DNA of 64,000 bases from Maritimibacter alkaliphilus. GTDB taxonomy: Bacteria > Pseudomonadota > Alphaproteobacteria > Rhodobacterales > Rhodobacteraceae. Shown here piece after piece: positions 61,902 through 64,000 of the stretch (the first letter of the stretch is position 1; the number at the start of each line of letters is the position of its first letter). The notes under the pieces were generated by a model. The model saw nothing but the letters and a program-made list of their open reading frames with translations. It made no database searches and was not told the DNA's origin. A program made the position numbers and the translations under genes. The stretch lies in the NCBI RefSeq assembly GCF_019801605.1, contig NZ_JAHVIT010000006.1, positions 108,078 through 172,077 of the forward strand, given 5' to 3'.

Positions 61902-62562
61902 CGAAGCGGGCGATATATCCGAGGCCCCGGAACGTCTGGAGGCGTAGCGGCGTGCCCTCGAGCTTGCGCCGCAGCCGGCCGACGAATTGTTCGATTGCGT
62001 TCAGGTTCGGCGCTTCCTCGAATGTGTAAAGCCGGTGGGCCACTTCCTCTTTGGTCATCACCCGGCCGAGATGATCGAGAAAGACCTCCAGCAGTTGCAA
62101 CTCGCGCGCCGGAATGGGCACGTCCTGCCCGTCGATCTGCAAGAGGCGCGCGCCTCGGTCGAAGGAAAAGTTGCCTGCCTCCACGAGGTTGCGCACCTGT
62201 CCGGCCCGCCTCCGGGCCAACATGCGGCACCGGGCTGCCAGTTCGCCGAGATCGACGGGTTTCACGAGGAAATCATCCGCGCCGGTATCGAGCCCGAGGA
62301 TGCGGTCGTCGACTTCGCTGCGCGCGGTCAAGATCAGCACCGGGGTCTCGTTGCCCGCCGTGCGCATCTGCGAGAGAATCTCGAACCCGTTGCAGCCGGG
62401 CAGGTTCACGTCCAGCAGGACGAGGTCGAATTCCTTGTGCTGCAGGAGGGTTGCCGCGGTGGCGCCATCCGCTTCGATGTCGACGCTATGCCCTTCGCGG
62501 GACAGGCGGCTTGCCACGGTGGCGGCAAAGGAGGCGTGATCTTCGACAAGCAGGATTCGCAT
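61891..62562 (-). CDS. OmpR-family response regulator (TctD-like)
   Basis: A 223-residue regulator with a receiver domain (MRILLVEDH; phospho-acceptor Asp51 in LLDVNLPG; Lys in DFLVKPVD) and an OmpR-type winged-helix domain (about 125-220; RVMTKEEVAHRLYTFEE, NAIEQFVGRLRRKL). The start at 62562 gives the canonical receiver; the longer frame to 62805 is not protein-like. It is first in the operon and overlaps the kinase gene. It probably binds the 11-bp repeats upstream of the CitMHS gene. Confidence 0.92.
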   Translation of the reverse strand: MRILLVEDHASFAATVASRLSREGHSVDIEADGATAATLLQHKEFDLVLLDVNLPGCNGFEILSQMRTAGNETPVLILTARSEVDDRILGLDTGADDFLVKPVDLGELAARCRMLARRRAGQVRNLVEAGNFSFDRGARLLQIDGQDVPIPARELQLLEVFLDHLGRVMTKEEVAHRLYTFEEAPNLNAIEQFVGRLRRKLEGTPLRLQTFRGLGYIARFDEA

Positions 62563-62916
62563 GTGCGAGACTAGCCACAGCGCAGCGGCAGCCACAACAC
62601 GCGGCAGGATCGAGCGAAGGCCCTCGCCGTTCGCTGCGCTTGGCCCCAAGGTCCGTTTCGGGTCGCGTGCGGCCACCTTCAGTTGGGCGGAAAGCGCACT
62701 TTCGCTGCGGCCTGGACGAACGGCAGCGAGATACAGAAGCGGACACGCAACACAAGCTGGCCCGAGTGAATGATCGCGGAGAATACCATTCCTAGAAGCG
62801 GCCAACTTGCCCCGTTATGGACCAGCTCACGCTTGGCGGCGCTTCTCCATCGCCTGACGGCGTCAGAATAACGCCCGTCCGTTTCTAAAGCCACATGGCG
62901 GTTCAACGCGGCGCCG
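62563..62916. other. Intergenic region with a repeat-like hairpin
   Basis: About 350 bases before the two-component operon, with no supportable gene. A short hairpin GAAAG-CGCA-CTTTC lies at 62690-62703 inside GC-rich text (GGGCGGAAAGCGCACTTTCG). Intergenic elements of this look are scattered in some Rhodobacteraceae genomes, but a second copy is not in this window, so the repeat idea is untested. The promoter of the regulator gene should lie in the part nearest 62562; I cannot define it. Confidence 0.4.
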
Positions 62917-63549
62917 TCAGTACAGCCGGTCCCGGGCGTCTTCATCATGCATCTGCTGGATCTGGGCCAGGTTCAGCTCCGACGGCGCGGCTTCTGCGGC
63001 CCATTGTGCCAGCGTCGGGGCGGCGCGTCGTTCCGGCCAGGTCTCTGACCTCCACAGGGCCGAGCGGACGAAGGCTTTCGAGCAATGCATGAAGACCCGG
63101 CGCACCGTGATCGCCAGGGCGAGGTCAGGCTTGCGGATATTGTGGGCCAGTTGCTCCAGCACGTCCGCGTCGCGCAGGATTTGCGCCTCTCCGGCGACGC
63201 GCAGGGTCTCGGCATGGCCGGGCACGAAGAAGAGAAGTCCGATATCGGGATTGGCGAGGATGTTCTCGAAGCTGTCCAGCCGGTGATTTCCCAGCAGGTC
63301 GGGCAGGAACAGCGTCCGGTCGTCATGGACCTTCACGAAGCCCGGCGCATCGCCACGGGGCGAGGTGGCGATTGCGCCGCCGGGCGCGCGCGTGGAGAGA
63401 ACCGCGAAGGGGGAGAGGCCGATGAAGCTGCGCGCAAGCGCGTGCAGGTGATCCATGTCCTTGTGCAACACCCGGATTGAGGTCGGCTCGGGGATGATTT
63501 CGCGCAGCGCCTCAAGGCTCGTGACGGGGCTGTGGGGCGTGAACGACAT
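62917..63549 (-). CDS. Pyridoxamine 5-phosphate oxidase-family flavoprotein
   Basis: A 210-residue protein of the PPOX split-barrel fold. FMN-contact features are visible as FAVLSTRAPGGAIATSPRGDAPGFV and LFLPDLLGNHRLDSFENIL, and VFMHCSKAFVRSALW is a frequent C-terminal motif of the MSMEG_1061-like subgroup. Members reduce or oxidise unknown substrates with FMN or F420. It is followed 18 bases later by the stump of an EamA permease gene, so the two were once neighbours in one unit. Confidence 0.82.
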   Translation of the reverse strand: MSFTPHSPVTSLEALREIIPEPTSIRVLHKDMDHLHALARSFIGLSPFAVLSTRAPGGAIATSPRGDAPGFVKVHDDRTLFLPDLLGNHRLDSFENILANPDIGLLFFVPGHAETLRVAGEAQILRDADVLEQLAHNIRKPDLALAITVRRVFMHCSKAFVRSALWRSETWPERRAAPTLAQWAAEAAPSELNLAQIQQMHDEDARDRLY

Positions 63550-63567
63550 GACATCCTCCGGGACAGG

Positions 63568-63663
63568 TCAGGCGGTTTTGGAGGCGGGACGGTTGACCAG
63601 CACGATACCACAGATCGTCAGCCCTGCACCGATCGCGTGGGCGGGCTGAAGTTGCTCCCCAAG
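63568..63663 (-). pseudogene. C-terminal stub of an EamA (DMT) permease
   Basis: Reading the minus strand towards the TGA at 63570-63568 gives LGEQLQPAHAIGAGLTICG and then IVLVNRPASKTA. This is the standard C-terminus of EamA/DMT-superfamily permeases (LGE-L-P-H-IGA-LI--GI-L). Upstream of about 63663 the frame immediately reaches a stop and the sequence becomes insertion-sequence DNA. The gene has therefore lost everything but its last helix. Confidence 0.7.
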
Positions 63664-64000
63664 TGTTCGTCGTCAGATGATTTGGGACACGAGGGCCTGA
63701 TCGAGAACGAAGGGCCTGGCTCGTTGTGGTTTCAGTCTATGCCGCGGTCTGGCGATGCAGCAAGCGGCGCTTCTCGATGGTTTTGGCTTTGATCTCCTTT
63801 CGTGTTTTCAGAATAACTTCGGCCCTGCCGAGATAGACGTCGGCAGGCGCGAGGTTGCCCAGGCTCTCGTGGTAGCGGTGCTGGTTGTAGTGGTCGATGA
63901 AGTCGCCGATCGCCTGCTCCAGAGCGCCCGGCAGGTAATAGTTCTCGAGCAAGATGCGGTTCTTGAGGGTCTGGTGCCAGCGTTCGATCTTGCCCTGTGT
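63664..64000 (-). mobile_element. IS3-family insertion sequence (right part, runs off window)
   Basis: The element begins near 63664 with TGTTCGTCGTCAGATGATTT, where the EamA frame is cut, and continues to the end of the window with the 3-prime part of a transposase gene. The other end and any target-site duplication lie outside the window, so the exact boundary is provisional. Confidence 0.65.
63737..64000 (-). CDS. IS3-family transposase orfB, C-terminal part (partial)
   Basis: The minus-strand frame reads through the window end. It starts TQGKIERWHQTLKNRI and goes on with LLENYYLPGALEQAI, HYNQHRYHESLGNL and PADVYLGRAEVI. This is the C-terminal end of a DDE integrase-core (rve) transposase: the E of GKIERWHQTLK is the expected third catalytic acid. 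It ends with a TGA/TAG-bounded basic tail at 63737. The apparent start at 63952 is only an internal TTG. Confidence 0.8.
   Translation of the reverse strand, partial: TQGKIERWHQTLKNRILLENYYLPGALEQAIGDFIDHYNQHRYHESLGNLAPADVYLGRAEVILKTRKEIKAKTIEKRRLLHRQTAA

Overview
The window is GC-rich, gene-dense DNA from an alphaproteobacterium, most likely a member of the Rhodobacterales (Rhodobacteraceae). This is inferred from base composition, many short ATGA-type gene overlaps, the number of TRAP, tripartite tricarboxylate (TTT) and ABC uptake systems, and the catabolic pathways present. I see no rRNA, tRNA or CRISPR. Nearly everything is uptake and breakdown of small organic molecules, each module with its own local regulator.

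Layout. 0-5 kb: the tail of a RidA-like gene, a TRAP transporter (M-P-Q order) and a signal-less gamma-glutamyltransferase-family hydrolase. 5.4-17.9 kb: a peptide/opine-type ABC system with two paralogous binding proteins and two paralogous TrzA/AtzA-type amidohydrolases, plus an MFS exporter and an IclR regulator. Similar TTTTC-N-GAAAA palindromes lie in front of each half. 18.0-25.5 kb: a nearly complete oxidative uronate pathway (TRAP uptake, Udh, GLI, Gci, KdgD, FadR-type GntR regulator). Only the last dehydrogenase (ketoglutarate semialdehyde) is absent. 25.7-30.7 kb: a less coherent patch with two SAM methyltransferases, a membrane protein of unknown function, a LysR and an HxlR regulator. 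30.9-37.2 kb: a TTT transporter operon ending in a three-domain RidA-like protein and a TauE/SafE permease, with a divergent LysR gene. 37.3-53.5 kb: a gamma-butyrobetaine/carnitine catabolic region with two LysR regulators, a dioxygenase of the gamma-butyrobetaine hydroxylase family, a polyamine-type ABC importer, CoA-route enzymes (acyl-CoA dehydrogenase, ADP-forming acyl-CoA synthetase, CaiD), and the dehydrogenase route (BKACE and L-carnitine dehydrogenase fused to a thioesterase). Two class II aldolase-like proteins sit at its ends.

53.7-57.7 kb: a PhoD-like phosphatase, a peptidase M20 stub cut off by an IS3-type remnant, and an ArsR/permease/thioredoxin-like set. 58.0-62.6 kb: a TctD-like response regulator, a histidine kinase fused at its C-terminus to a periplasmic binding-protein domain, and a CitMHS citrate-type transporter. 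Four GTCA repeats spaced exactly 11 bp lie upstream of the transporter. 62.9-64 kb: a PPOX-family flavoprotein and the stump of an EamA permease interrupted by an IS3-family transposase that runs off the window.

The most unusual objects are the kinase/binding-protein fusion with its 11-bp repeat operator, the triple RidA-like protein inside a TTT operon, and the twin binding-protein/amidohydrolase sets that share a palindromic operator.
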